Origin: Neolentinus lepideus HHB14362 ss-1
Taxonomy: Eukaryota; Basidiomycota; Agaricomycetes; Gloeophyllales; Gloeophyllaceae
Assembly (NCBI GenBank): GCA_001632425.1
Contig: KV425639.1
Location: 48,492 to 112,491 of the forward strand
Direction of reading: 5' to 3'
Length of the DNA stretch: 64,000 nucleotides
The translations under genes and the position numbers were made by a program. Below, in pieces: positions 11,828 through 23,303 of this stretch. Below the pieces are notes generated by a model. It saw only the letters and a list, made by a program, of their open reading frames with translations. It searched no databases and was not told the origin of the DNA. Positions within the stretch are counted from its first letter, which is position 1; every line of letters starts with the position of its first letter.

Positions 11828-12699
11828 TTAAACGTCAAGTGCTCGCACCATATCCTTCGCTTCCGTGGCCAGCTCGACGAGCTGCTGGTATCCTTCATCG
11901 GACAAAAGATCCACACTCCAACACGCTGCCGGTGCAGTGTCGTTTACGCGAATGGGGTCGCAGGGATTGCAGGAGGATCGAGCACTTGCGTCGCAGCATC
12001 ATAATTATAGAACGCAAGCTGTACCCCTAGCGCGTTGACGCCATACAACTTAGGAATCCGTAGCTTGGCTATGAGTTCGCGAACGCGATCCCGCATCTGT
12101 GTGTCCGCTTGCTCACGCTTGCTCGGCGCGTTAATATGATCCGGCGGTTGTGTTACGAGATAGAATATGGGGGTTTGAGTGTTCGTCGATTCGACGATGA
12201 AGACGGTGGTAAAGTCGATTGACTGGCCGTATGCAGGTCGTAGATACCGTGGCACGAACATGAAATCCTCGTTGGGAGGAAATAAGTGTTGTAGAACAGT
12301 GTTGTAAGGACCATAGAGCAAGGATTCTTGAGTGGCGTTGTTCAAGCCACCGGGAATAGTGACGAACCGCTTCACGATCCATTTTGGCCAAGGCATGCTG
12401 TAGCGCTCTGCACATGTTACTGGTAAGATGGAGCTCTACACCTTTTTTGCCGCGGATAAGACATACCGCAGAAATCAATGGATGTTCTACACTGTGCGAC
12501 AAGACGAGAGGCAAGGTGGGTTTATACTTTCTTTGCCATGGATAGACATACCGCAAGAATGGTGATCAATGGATGTTCTCTGGGATAGCTCGAGAGGACA
12601 GAATGTCGGGTCATGTGACCATAACCTGGGATTCATTCCGTCTCGTTGCCACCGTTTCTGTTCCCTCATTTCTCTCATGATTCTCTGATTCTGCGCCAT
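11828..12699 (-). pseudogene. Orphan fungal protein (MPWPKW family), probable 1-base frameshift near the end
   Basis: Main exon from ATG 12394-12396 (MPWPKWIVKRFVTIPGG) runs to a TAA at 11944. From memory, this N-terminal block, the ESLLYGPYN segment and SIDFTTVFIV belong to an Agaricomycete family of unknown function. Just before the TAA lies a CCCC run (11954-11957). One base more would continue the frame as VNDTAPAACWSVDLL to a stop at 11828-11830, which matches how I recall the family ending. Upstream coding is possible: an open frame starts at 12699 (MAQNQRIMREMREQ) and splices in frame to ERYSMPWPKW. The family may have a PD-(D/E)XK-like core (SIDF, then a Glu-x-Lys); here the second motif reads YLVTQP, so activity is doubtful. 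That last point is inference. Confidence 0.5.
12446..12579. repeat. Imperfect direct repeat carrying a splice donor
   Basis: Copies at 12446-12488 and 12532-12579, about 44 bases apart, share CATACCGCA and TCAATGGATGTTCT with small gaps between. On the minus strand each copy contains an exon end followed by GTATGTC. A plausible acceptor (GTGTAG) sits just before the second copy in transcript order. This is an exon-plus-donor duplication in the 5' part of the orphan gene. Confidence 0.7.
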
Positions 12700-13459
12700 G
12701 CCTTGCTGCGCTGATACTACACGCCTCTATTGTTTCTGCCTCCAAATCAGTCTAGCTCTTCATACTATGTGTGCCTTTCCCGGCTATCCTTCCGGTTGCA
12801 CTCTTTGATCTGGCCATGGGCTCTCTCCCTAGACAAAAGTACTGTCCACGTCGCTAACGCACACCGTTCCCCGCACGCTGGGCGAGTTTGAGCTCCACGC
12901 AGACATCAGCAAGCTGGTGTATCAGCTGCAACACTCAATTGTTAGCTGGCTCAGTGCCGTCCCACGACTCATGGGCACAGCGGTTCCAGCAAAGCTAGAG
13001 GCTATCAGTTATAATTGAGTAGGGTTAATGTCCAACCTCCTGCATTACTGGACGCATCACCATTAGCACTGCAGAAGAGCTCCCACAATACACATGTTAA
13101 TCCGAAAGACGTAAACATTAGTGACGATAAGAACAGCCATTCCCTGACGTCGGCCTTGCAAACTTCACCTCTTGTCTTGCACTCATCATGATGGCCAAAA
13201 TTGAATGGTGAACAGCGTTGTCGCTGAGGAGAAAGGAACGGCAAATACGACGCACCGACAGGTGAACACAGAGCATCCGGGTGGCTGTGCCCGGTGTGTA
13301 TGCGTCTAATGATAGATGATCATCATGAGTGTGCAGTTCCCCATGATGTCCGAATAGACGCGAGAAGCAGCGCCTCCTGGGTATATTTACTTGGTGCTGC
13401 CTTAGTTTCCCTCGAGCGCTTTCCCTCCATTCCTTCGCTACTTTCACGACGCGTCTACG
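12700..13459. other. Intergenic stretch between divergent genes
   Basis: About 0.76 kb between the minus-strand orphan gene and the plus-strand DUF6534 gene. Only short frames with no recognisable product. It likely holds both promoters. Confidence 0.5.
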
Positions 13460-15592
13460 ATGAGCGGCGCCGCAGGAAACACGACCACCATCCCTCCACC
13501 GCTGACGACCGAAGATCTTGACCAGACTTTCGGAGTCTTATTCATCGGTTTCGTGGTCTCCACGGTCTTGTACGGCTTGACGTTTTTCCGTGAGACACAC
13601 TGCCAGCTGATCACTCGTGCGCTCACTGAGCTCGCGCCTGGTATGCAGAAACATATATTTATTTCTCTCGGTATCCCAAAGATAATATCTGGACGAAATG
13701 TACTGTGAGTATCGTTATGTGCCCTTTCATGAGGCATTCTGACCTCCTTGAGGGCTAGGTCGGATTGCTGTCGTAAGTCGTACATACACTATCTACCACG
13801 CTTCGACATGGTCTGAGACTGGACGATCCAGTCTACTTGATACTGCGACGTCTGCATTGAGTGAGTCAGGAATTTACGTCCAGATTTCCACTTAATACCG
13901 ATTTCTATTCCATCTCAGTGTCGCAAGCCCTCTATTACTATCTGATCACCATGTTCGCATCTCCATTTGGCCTGCTGGATGCCACTTCGTGAGTGTCCCG
14001 TGTAGTGTAGCTATATTTTGTTTGGTTTGTTGAACACGTTGCGCAGAACTTTCTGTGTGAGCTCTGATATCCATCAGCCTCTATCAGATCGCACCTAACA
14101 CGGCATCTTAGGCCGAGAATGGTCTCGCCATTCTTGTCGGCTTCCTCGTTCAGATGTAGGTTTTCATCTATCTTCCAGAAATGTTGACTCATCATCATCT
14201 TTACGCAGTTTCTTCGCTGTTCGAGTGTGGACAGGTAACGTTGAAACAACCTCCCTATGAGCGTTTCTCACCATTCGTCGCTGCCTATGCAGTGAGCAAC
14301 AAGAATTGGGCGCTTGCGGGCGTCATTGTAAGTGTAATACCCGCACGGATCGAATATGTTTGCTAATTGTGTTGTGTAGTCATTCTTTGCTCTCGCAGCA
14401 TTTGGTAAGTGGGCAAGGATCAACTAGCTGTTATGCACTCACAAACACTTGATTACGATCCTGTAGTCTTCGGAATTAGTGCGTGTATCATTATCAAAGT
14501 GCCCGAGTCCTTCTGACATCTTGTATCCTATAGCTATGACGGTCCAGATGTAAGTTTGCAGTGTTCCCTTCGCCCACAACGCTCGAGTCCGATTAACCAT
14601 TTTCGGCACAGCTTTAAGCAAAAGCGTCTGTCCCAGCTGGCGACCCCGCACATGAAGATTGTCGCTGCCATGTCCCAGGGCTTGGCTACTCTTGTTGATT
14701 TCCTGATCACGGGCTCCTTGCTGTGGTTCATGTCTCCGAAGAGGAATGACATGATGAAGGGCAAATCGTAAGCGCGATTTGCGATTCTGCGACAGGGCGT
14801 GTCATATTGAACTTGCATTGCACAGGCCTAAGGGGTGGTTTGATAAGCTGGTGACCTATGTCATCAATCGAGGCACTAGCGTCGGGTGAGTGTGCTATTT
14901 GGTTGTGGAGAGTATTGGGAAGCTTACGCCCACTGAAGTATAATTCAGTTTGCGTACTTGTTAACGGTAAGAAAACGCGGCTACTGAACGTCGGTCTCTC
15001 CAGATATACTTATTCTTTTACTCAGTTCGTGATTATCCCGGCGAAGCAAATCTGGATGCCCTTCCACCTCGTCGTCTCGAAAGGTGCTTGATTAGTCCTC
15101 TATTCTGTGAACGCTGACTCAAGCAATTCTTCAGTGTATGTCAACACTCTTCTCGCGATGCTCAACTCTCGCGAAATCACCTCCGGCCGCGGGGCATATG
15201 AGGAAGAGTCGGTGTCGACCACGACCACCCAGCCCAAGCTCAGTTTCATGGGCGGCGCTAGCGGGACCGGCCTCAGCAGGAGCGTGCGCTTCAACGTCAT
15301 GGACACTATGGTAAGACTTTAGTGGTGGTGAGTGGGTGCATTATTTAACGTCCATTGTAGCAGTCACAGGGCGAGCATAATATTGAGCTGGACAAGCTAG
15401 ATAGCCAGGGCGCTGTCATGACCAACAAGTTCGGTGATGATGCGAGCGATGTGAGTTCATGGCTCGGATACCCGTGCGCTTATTATCTGACATCGTGTTG
15501 AGGAAATTCAGCCTGTCTTCGATATCGGTGGCCGTGACAAGGCCAAGAGTCCTCTTGACATCAAGGTCACACAGGAGACTTTCACTGCATGA
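13460..15592 (+). CDS. DUF6534-type multipass membrane protein, 19 exons
   Basis: Exons: 13460-13589, 13649-13704, 13759-13772, 13832-13860, 13919-13988, 14047-14056, 14112-14155, 14219-14234, 14293-14327, 14380-14404, 14467-14478, 14534-14549, 14612-14767, 14826-14885, 14939-14966, 15025-15083, 15135-15310, 15361-15450, 15512-15592. They sum to 1107 bases, 368 aa. The product has about seven hydrophobic segments (TFGVLFIGFVVSTVLYGL, LYYYLITMFASPFGLLD, GLAILVGFLVQIFFAVRVW, ALAGVISFFALAAFGV, MSQGLATLVDFLITGSLLWF and two more). It then has the NTLLAMLNSRE motif and a polar Ser/Thr-rich tail. The family is abundant in Agaricomycetes and its function is unknown; a seven-helix receptor-like fold is often supposed. 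Five exons are only 10-16 bases long. Confidence 0.85.
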
Positions 15593-15930
15593 GGTGGAGC
15601 GGTCGTTTCCTTTGAATGTCCTGAACGTTTTAGATATATATTTATATAATTTCTCACGAGTAGTCACGGACTTTCGTTGTAAGATTGGTCACCTCGATCT
15701 CGATGTATTTAATGCTGTAGCTCCCTACCTACTAGGTTTAAGTTCCGTTATGAGGTGGTGTTTTACAGAGGAAGTATGGAATAGGGCTCTCCGATCAATC
15801 AGAGCTGAAGAGTGGCACAAACTGGTGGAAGGACTTCAATCTGTCTTCAACCTTGGGGTTCAGCCTTCCGTCTTGAAGGTGAACGCTAGTGACTGGCTCA
15901 ATATGATCCTAACATACGGGTGCAATGGAC

Positions 15931-18900
15931 TCACTGGGTAGTCTCGCCGTCCTGACTAATGATCTTCAGCTTCTGCTCAACAAAGTCGATCTCCATGGTC
16001 AAGCCGTCAAGGAACAAAAGGCGATAGCGCTGACCCTCGTCTTGCGTGCTATAGCGCATGCACCAGCCGACGGAAGGCATAAACCGAGTCTGGAATGGAG
16101 GTGCGTTGCTCATTTCAGCAGACTTCTCACTCCCGGCTGGCTCACACAGTTCCATATCCGGAGATGTAGCTAACTGAGGCGAATGCGACGCGATTGATAA
16201 CCCCGAGTTGAAACATTGCACCGGTCCTTCACCGCCAGATCGAGACCCAGGAGGTGGTTCTGTGTCTGCCTTAGCGCTCTCCATGGCATCGCAGACCTTC
16301 AAGAATCTTCGAAGGCAATCTAGTCCTTTCCTTTCCATGGCATCCATAGTGATCACATTAGTGTCCACAAGAAACGATTGACACGAGGAGCCGCTGTCAG
16401 GAACTGGGAACACCCTCTTGGTCCACTCTCCGGTCTCACCACCTGCTGACATGGAGTACGAGACATATCGTGCGATCTCCAGTGACTGGTTATTTCTTGA
16501 CAGTCGAACACGCATGTGTGGCTTCAGCGTTTCATCATTCCTTCTCGACGACGACGGTCTCCCTCGTGACTGCTCCGCATCTGGGAACAACAGCTCAATG
16601 TCTCCTTTCGGTTCGTTGGACATCAGTGTGCAACGAACATCAGGCAGGTGCATAGTCAGCTGTAAGAGATAGATTCGAAGACGCCGTTAGCAAACATAGC
16701 GAGGGCAAGCAGATGGCAAGTACCTTTGGTGTGCGCTGCTTGATCTGTCGAAGCACACTGCCAGCATCGCCATATTGCTTCCAATACTCCTGGGGTAGAT
16801 TGTCAAGAGTATACGTCGCTGCTGGTTCCACCAAACAACACGGAGTGCTCAGGTGTGGTGCATCATACACCTCGATCTGTTTGCACTGTAAGTACCATCC
16901 TAGATTGGTGCTGACGTAAAAACTGTACCTTGTGCCCATCAGCGTGGATTACAAGCACCTTGTCTCCCTTCCTTCCCTTCCGTCGCTCACGCTCGCGGAG
17001 ATCCACGAGCACCGAGCGTGTCTGCGCAAGGACGGAGATCTGTCCACAGGATAACTTGTGTGTCTGAGGCTGCAAATGACCCGTCGTGAACGCGGGCGGC
17101 CTGATCAGGCCTACGGGAATTTCTGCTACTGGGATAGATGGACGCAGTACAGGCGATTCTTGACAAATGAGAACAGGCTCAGTCTCTGCGAAGGGAGCTG
17201 ACAGAGGGGATCCTTTATCCCGAAGCCACGGTACAGAAGTTCTCCGTGTAGTGGGTTCACGACTTGCTGCACCTGCAAGCGTGGGGTTGAGAGGTCGCAA
17301 TAGAATGAACTTTCCCCGTTTACCCTTGACTTCATTATTGTTACGACGAATATCTGACTCATTATCACCAGAAAGTGACGACCTTGCAGACGTTTCTGAG
17401 CTTGTATCTTCTGTCAGACCAGGCACAGAAACTAATGATACAGCTTGAGGCCTCGGTTGAACAGGTCTTGTTGTGGAAGAACTAATCCCGGAAGTCGTCG
17501 CCCGGGGTTCTGGTGCCGAAAACACTCGGCGCCCAGTCTGAACCTGTGGAAAGCGAGGTTTGTCCTTGATATTAGGCTTGATTTCCTCGCTAAGGGTGCG
17601 GCGTAAATCGCTGTTATGGGTTGACGATGGTTTGGAGGACCCGTGGACTGTGTTGGTCTTGTTAACGAAAGGGTGTCTTGGCAGTAGAGCGGGTTTCCCA
17701 AGAGGAATATGTTCAGTTACAACGGCGCCATGACGCTTGTCGTCCGGCTCTGAGCTTGAGTCCGAGTTCTGGTCTTTGCGAAGGGGCAGTGGGTGATTCT
17801 CAGCATCCGACTTCAGTTCGAGTATGCCGCGAAGCGGGCGATCTGAGCTTCTTACAGGGACAGGAGCCTGAGGAGTCAGAGAATCAGTAGGCCGGGACGA
17901 CTTGAGGAACGGATGCGACAAGATGTCGTCGATCTTGATGCGTCGTTTAGGATCCTATATCATAACTAATATATAATTAGGAGAGGTAGAATTTATGACG
18001 CCCTCTTACCATTTGCAAGAGTTCAGAAAGTAGATGTTTTATGTTGATCGAGGTGGTTGAAGGGATTTCGTACTTCCCTCGCGAGACGCGTTCATATGTT
18101 TCTGTGACTGAATTGCCCTGTAGTTCATAGATGATATTAGTATAATGGGGTACCGAAGAAAATGGTGCGCACCTCAAATGGCGGGTGTCCGGTTATACAA
18201 ATCAACATGACACACCCAAGAGACCATACATCGGACGGAAAGCTGTAAGGAACACGTGCAATCATTTCTCTAAGGCGGATAGACCGTGAGTTTCACCGAA
18301 GCCAAATACACCTACGAGGGGCTTACGGTGAGACGTAGTTCGGAGAGCCGCACAGAGTCGATAAAGTAGAATTTGCCATAGGAAGACGTACCGCAAGAGA
18401 AAAGTCGCCGAGTTTCTACAAGGAAATTCAGCTGTGATCCTATTGACAGAGCAAAGGACGCATACAATGCGAGACTCGGCAGTGACCAGTATGTTACTAG
18501 GAGTGACGTTTCTATGCAGAACGAGCTCTTTCCGCAGATAAACCAAGGCACCGGCTACGCTCTTGATAATGCCTCGAACTTGGTTCTCGGATAAAAGCGG
18601 TACACCTTCAGTATTTGAATGAATAGATAAGAAATCGAGTAGAGTCCCTTGAGAGCAGAGTTCAAGAATGTGGTAGATAGCGCTTGGAGTGGAAAAAAAG
18701 GAGAAGAGTGATACGACAGAGGGGTGGTGGAGAGACTGGTGGAGGGCAACGGACTCTGCGTTGTCCCTACGGGATGACTCGGATTGGTTCGCTCTAGACA
18801 AGATTATCTACATAACAACAGATGGATCAGATACAAACGTAAGAGCAGGTTTAGAGAATGATACCCACTTTCTTCAGCGCTATCTTGCGATTGCGAAGAC

Positions 18901-19101
18901 GTCCGCGTCTGCATATGGCAATGTATACAGTCGACAGGCGACCTTGTCCTATTTCTTCTTGAATATCATAATTCTGGTGGAGTGATCTCTTGTCAGTCCA
19001 TCGAGCCGAATAAAAGGAGACGACTATACCTGGAGATTATCGAAGGTCTCGCCGGGAGGAAAGGAAGAGACTTCCAAGAAATGTTTCGTAGTGTGGGGCA
19101 T
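15931..19101 (-). CDS. PLK4/SAK-like polo kinase with HRN instead of HRD
   Basis: Exons (minus): 19101-19030, 18973-18869, 18807-18466, 18415-18327, 18269-18173, 18117-18010, 17954-16929, 16885-16724, 16659-15931, total 2730 bases, 909 aa. Kinase domain residues 24-290: glycine loop IGQGRLSTV, Lys in IALKK, catalytic loop HRNVTPSNIL (Asn159 where Asp is expected), D177 in GDFSLA for DFG, SPEM for APE, DVWSLGC. The alpha-C Glu also looks displaced. A long linker follows, then a cryptic polo-box region (about 560-680, with NLPQEYWKQYGDAG and QRTPK) and a C-terminal polo box (GWCMRYSTQ to FLDGLTMEIDF). This is PLK4 architecture, which controls centriole number in animals. Its job in a centriole-less fungus is unclear, perhaps spindle-pole-body related. 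It is divergent from the protease gene. Confidence 0.88.
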
Positions 19102-19664
19102 ATTATGTGATGATAACACGTTCTAGCTATCTTGACGATTCCAGGGAATGCTAACAATACAGATTGGCGAAGAATTGATACAAAATTGCGACAAAAGCTG
19201 CCAGAGATTCAAGAAAAGACCACGTATCAACAAGTTACTTATTAAAGGAGGAAGACTAGTCCATGAACAAGACAGAAGTTGCCCGGGCTACGAGGTTCAC
19301 GCTCAACGTCAAACGTTCAAAACCGTCCGACACAGACGCGACGAAACACTCGGCAAAGACATATAGAAGCAACCAGCACACCCTTCCACGTGATCCCCCT
19401 CAGAAGGCTCACCCTGCAGGTCCTCACCGTCGTCGCACACAACGCTGACGGCACCGTCAGACTTGCGTCGGGATCGTCATTGACAATGTAGACGAACTCT
19501 CCGGCCCGACGGGATTCACGTAAATCCGTTATTATGAATAGAACCCGCTAAAGCACTACGACCCGCAAGCACAGCCCCAGTCGACAACCGAAATCTCACA
19601 CTGCTCCTCTCCGCCACCATTGCTACGTACACTAATCCTTCCACTCTTTTTGTCGCTCTTTCTA
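19102..19664. promoter_or_regulatory. Divergent promoter region
   Basis: About 560 bases between the start of the PLK4-like kinase (-) and the start of the aspartic protease (+). Short frames only. By position it must hold both promoters. No clear TATA box found. Confidence 0.4.
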
Positions 19665-21529
19665 ATGCGATCCCATTTAATATCTCTCTCAACCCTACTC
19701 TTCGTCGTCGACCACGCTCATGCCGCCATCTTCCCCGTTCAAGCCCGGACTCGACCGAATGGAATCTATGCACGTGCCGACGTGAACGCCTCGACGAGCA
19801 GCAACGGGATACCCGTACAGAATACGCATAATGCGGAGTACATCAGTAACATTACGCTGGGCGGCGTGAGCATACCCGTTATGCTGGACACGGGCAGGTA
19901 CGCACGACATCACCAGTGCGGTAGGGATGCCGATGATTGAATCAACGGACAGCTCGGATCTGTGGGTCGCGACGAATGTGCCGGGCGCAAAGGACCTAGG
20001 CAAGTCAGTGACGCTGTCGTATGCCGTTGGACAGGCGGCAGGTATGTGGAACTACTTGATTACTTGCACTGGACTTACACTCTACAGGTGACATTCACAC
20101 CGCTCAGCTGCAATTCGATGACTACACTGTCAACGACCAGGCATTCCGTAGGTCCTGTCCTTCACTTCCCCCACATACCCCTAACTTCTTCTAGTCATGG
20201 TCACCAACACTAGCTCCTTCTCTACCGACATCGGCTCGCAGGGATATAATGGGCTCGTGGGGCTAGGTCCCAACTCCGGGTCCGTTATCTACCAAAAAAT
20301 CGACGACTCGACGGGCGACGCCGTCCTGAACCGTATCTTCTCACAAAACTCGACTTCCCAGAACTTCATTTCCTTCACCCTCTCGCGCCTCGGGGACCCA
20401 ATGGACAACATCCCGGGCACGTTCACCATCTCCCAGGTCATTCCCGGCTTCGAGAATATCACGAGCATGCCCAAGCTCTCGGTCGAGAAGGTGCACAAGC
20501 TCACGGACGCAGACCAGCACTGGCAGATCTACACGGACAAGAACGGCGTGATAGGCCCCGACGGCGAGCCGATAGAAATCTCCTCGATCGTCCCAAGCGC
20601 GCCCGACGGGCAGCTCGTTGTCGTGCTGGACTCGGGATTCACGCTGCCCCAGGTGCCGCGGGCGATGTCCGACGCGATCTATGGGCGCGTGAAGGGCGCG
20701 GAGTTTGACACGTCCCAACAAGTGTGGACCGTCCCGTGCGACCAGCTCCTGAATTTAGCGTTCGTTTTTGGCGGCGTGACGTATCCCGTTCACCCGTTCG
20801 ATGTGGCGACGAGCGATTTCAACTATACAGACGCGAATGGGAACCCGAAATGCATCGGTGCTGTGAGTCCTGCCGCACAGGTATTATTATTGCATACCGA
20901 TCACTTTACCAGTTCCAACCGATCACGAGCGCGTTTTCCCTCCTCGGTGAATACGACTTGATCCTCGGTATGGCGTTCCGTGAGTTCCGTTTATTCTGCC
21001 CCCCCCCTTTCCTCTCTCACCTCCCCTTCTAGTCCGCAACACCTACACCCTCCTCGACTTTGGTGACTTTGTCAAGGACGCCTCCACCGACCCCGGTGAC
21101 CCCTTTGTGCAGCTCCTCCCGCTCACCAACAACGCCTCCGCCCACACCGACTTTGTGCAAGTGCGCCTGAACGGCGTCGACACGACGGGCGACGCCGCGC
21201 ACGCGCTCCTGCCGGCCTCGCAGATGCAGCACAGCCCGGAGACGGAGGGGGAGAAGAAGAAGGAGCGCGAGGAGGAGATCCTGAGCCGGTGGCCGTACAT
21301 CCTGGTGGGGTGCCTCGCGTTCGTGCTGCTGTGTGTGGGTCTGTGTGTGTGGCGGTGCTGTTGTCGGAGGGGGAAGGGGGTCAAGGGGAAGAAGGGGAAG
21401 GGGGGCCAAGCGGCGGGGATATTGGGGAACAATCCGGTGTACCAGCCGCTGAGCGAGCCTGCGCCGCCGGCGATGAACATGCATCCGATGGGGCAGAGTT
21501 CGTACTCGGACCCGTACGGGCGGAGGTGA
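19665..21529 (+). CDS. Pepsin-type aspartic protease with C-terminal membrane anchor
   Basis: Exons 19665-19897, 19953-20041, 20088-20147, 20195-20862, 20913-20979 and 21033-21529 give 537 aa in frame. A signal peptide (MRSHLISLSTLLFVVDHAHAA) leads into an A1-family protease. The first catalytic site is MLDTGSSDLWV, completed across the first intron. The second is VVLDSGFTLP. The fold ends with FQPITSAFSLLGEYDLILGMAF and a conserved YTLLDFG. After that come about 100 charged residues, one hydrophobic segment (PYILVGCLAFVLLCVGLCVW) followed by a Cys/Lys/Gly-rich basic stretch, and a Pro-rich cytoplasmic tail. The type I membrane layout suggests a plasma-membrane or endosomal protease, not a freely secreted one. 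ATG 19665 was preferred because it opens the signal peptide. Confidence 0.9.
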
Positions 21530-21952
21530 GAGGAGGGAGGTGCTTGGACTCGGAGTGCTGTTTTACTACCGACGCTTTGGTGGGACTTTTGTCGATGCTA
21601 TTGCAGTTGGTTGTTGTATATATAAGTACGTTGAATCTAATGAAAATGAATGGATGCAGTTGCCAGCTCAGGCCTCGGGTCACAGAAACAGAGTACGAAA
21701 TGATGAAAGCAGTGATATTGATCCATCTGTTAGTGTGGTGCCCATGTGAGGGTGTAGACAGTGTAAATTACATGAAGGTTCAGAAAGTGTGTATGCCAAC
21801 TTAAAACCCAAAGTCATTGCGAGTCCCGTTAGTGTCCCGGATCGTCCTTCCATATCCGCTAACCCCTATATCCCTCCATTCCGCTTTAGATCCTGGTACC
21901 CACATCAGAGCTAAATTCCGAACCCTAATCCCTAGCCAACTCTTCTACGAAC
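21530..21952. other. Intergenic stretch between convergent genes
   Basis: About 420 bases holding the 3' ends of the aspartic protease (+) and heme oxygenase (-) transcripts. No gene seen. Confidence 0.5.
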
Positions 21953-23117
21953 CTATATGGTGATCCCCAGCCTCCCCGCCACCGCGACCAACTTGTCATA
22001 TCCTCTTTGCCCACTGAAGCCTCCGACGACGATGATAAAATGTGCGAGGCCGACTGCTACGATGAAGACGACGACGCTGGTGACGCTGTACCCGCCGTCT
22101 TTCGGGATGTCCATGAGGGGCTTTGGCTGGGGGACGTTGGTGACCCATTTGTTTTCGTCGTCTTCTATGGGTGACTGCGAGGTGGAGTTGGGTGTCGACG
22201 GGGAGGACATGGCGGATGTAAGTGGTGTGGTGGGGTCACCGAGGGCTGGTGTGCTCGATGGAGACAAGGTCAACGGAGTGGGTTTATGGCGAGAGGGCGC
22301 GCGGAGCGTGGAGAACAGCCCGGCGTTGAGGGTGAAGGCGGTGTTGGCTTCTTCGACGATGGCGGCTGCCGGCAGCGCGCCGTTAGAACAAGTGACAGAC
22401 AAAGACGGTGGTGAGAGAAAGGAAGCGTACCCTTTAGACGCTCATCGTCACCAACGCCACTATTCATAGCATCTCGGTACCACTCCTTGATCCGCTTCAT
22501 GTCGCCTAGCGACCCGGTGGCTGAACCGCTCCCAGGCTGGTTGAACTCGTAAAACTCGATGCCCCTGCTGTCCTTGGTGTCTAGACCATACGCCTTCGCC
22601 ACGCGCCTCTTGATCGTCTGCCCGCCAGAGAGGTCGCCGAGGTAGCGGACGTATGCGTGGGCGAGAAGCAGGTGCGGGTGGGTGGAAGAGAGGAATGAGA
22701 GGCGGGATGTGTAGGCGGAGAGGGGTGCAGGAGGAGAGGAGGAGAGCTGTTTGGCGATGGGGTGGGAGAGCCAGGCAGTGCTGGGGACGTCGAGGAAGTG
22801 GGAGATGTCGGCGTCGAGGGCGGCGGTGCGGGAGAGCAGGGTGGGGTTGTAGGAGGGGGCGAGGGCGGGGTTGGCTGCGTGGTGGGCGAGGGCGGATTCC
22901 AGGGCGCTGTAGAGAGTCAGCCGAGTCACGACAGTCGGTGAGCGACTCACTCGTAGACATGCCAGAGCATCATCAGGAACCGCACATACTCGTCCCTGTC
23001 GAGCTCGCCGCGGACAAGCCACCCGGCGCCGTCGCTGTGTTCGAGGTTGTCGTGGGCGACGGCGGTGCCAGTCCTGAGCAGGTCGGACAAGGGCTGGGAG
23101 TAGTCGAGGCTCGCCAT
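21953..23117 (-). CDS. HMX1: Heme oxygenase, tail-anchored
   Basis: Cleaves heme to biliverdin, iron and CO, usually at the endoplasmic reticulum membrane. Start ATG 23115-23117 (MASLDYSQPLSDLLRTG). The proximal heme-binding His is in VAHDNLEHS. The second exon has the distal-helix signature YLGDLSGGQ followed by TIKRRVAKAYGL, then FYEFNQPGSGSA. After an intron at about 22430-22370 (GTACGC to GGCAG) the last exon gives the C-terminal helix end (AAIVEEANTAFTLNAGLF). It continues with a Ser/Pro/Thr-rich spacer and one membrane segment (SVVVFIVAVGLAHFIIVV) near the C-terminus, as expected of a tail-anchored enzyme. All key features are intact. A decayed copy lies directly upstream on the same strand. 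Confidence 0.93.
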
Positions 23118-23303
23118 GGGAGGCTCACCATGGGAGGGACCGGGTGGGACCAATAATTTAATATTTCCAGGGATCGCTGTGGCCGCCGTGGCGGACCCGT
23201 CGATCAATGGCGTGATATCTTATCTGATAACCCGTCGGTACCGCCGTGGTATAATATTTAAGTACATATGTGTCCATATTTAACGAGCCATCCATATATC
23301 ACC

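Noticed and set aside
21029..21484. 150-codon minus-strand frames opposite the protease tail
   Set aside because: Low-complexity shadows of the protease last exon, whose own frame has family motifs.
22653..23156. 167-codon plus-strand frame across heme oxygenase
   Set aside because: It is Arg/Gly-rich and antisense to the intact heme oxygenase exons; a shadow of GC-rich coding sequence.
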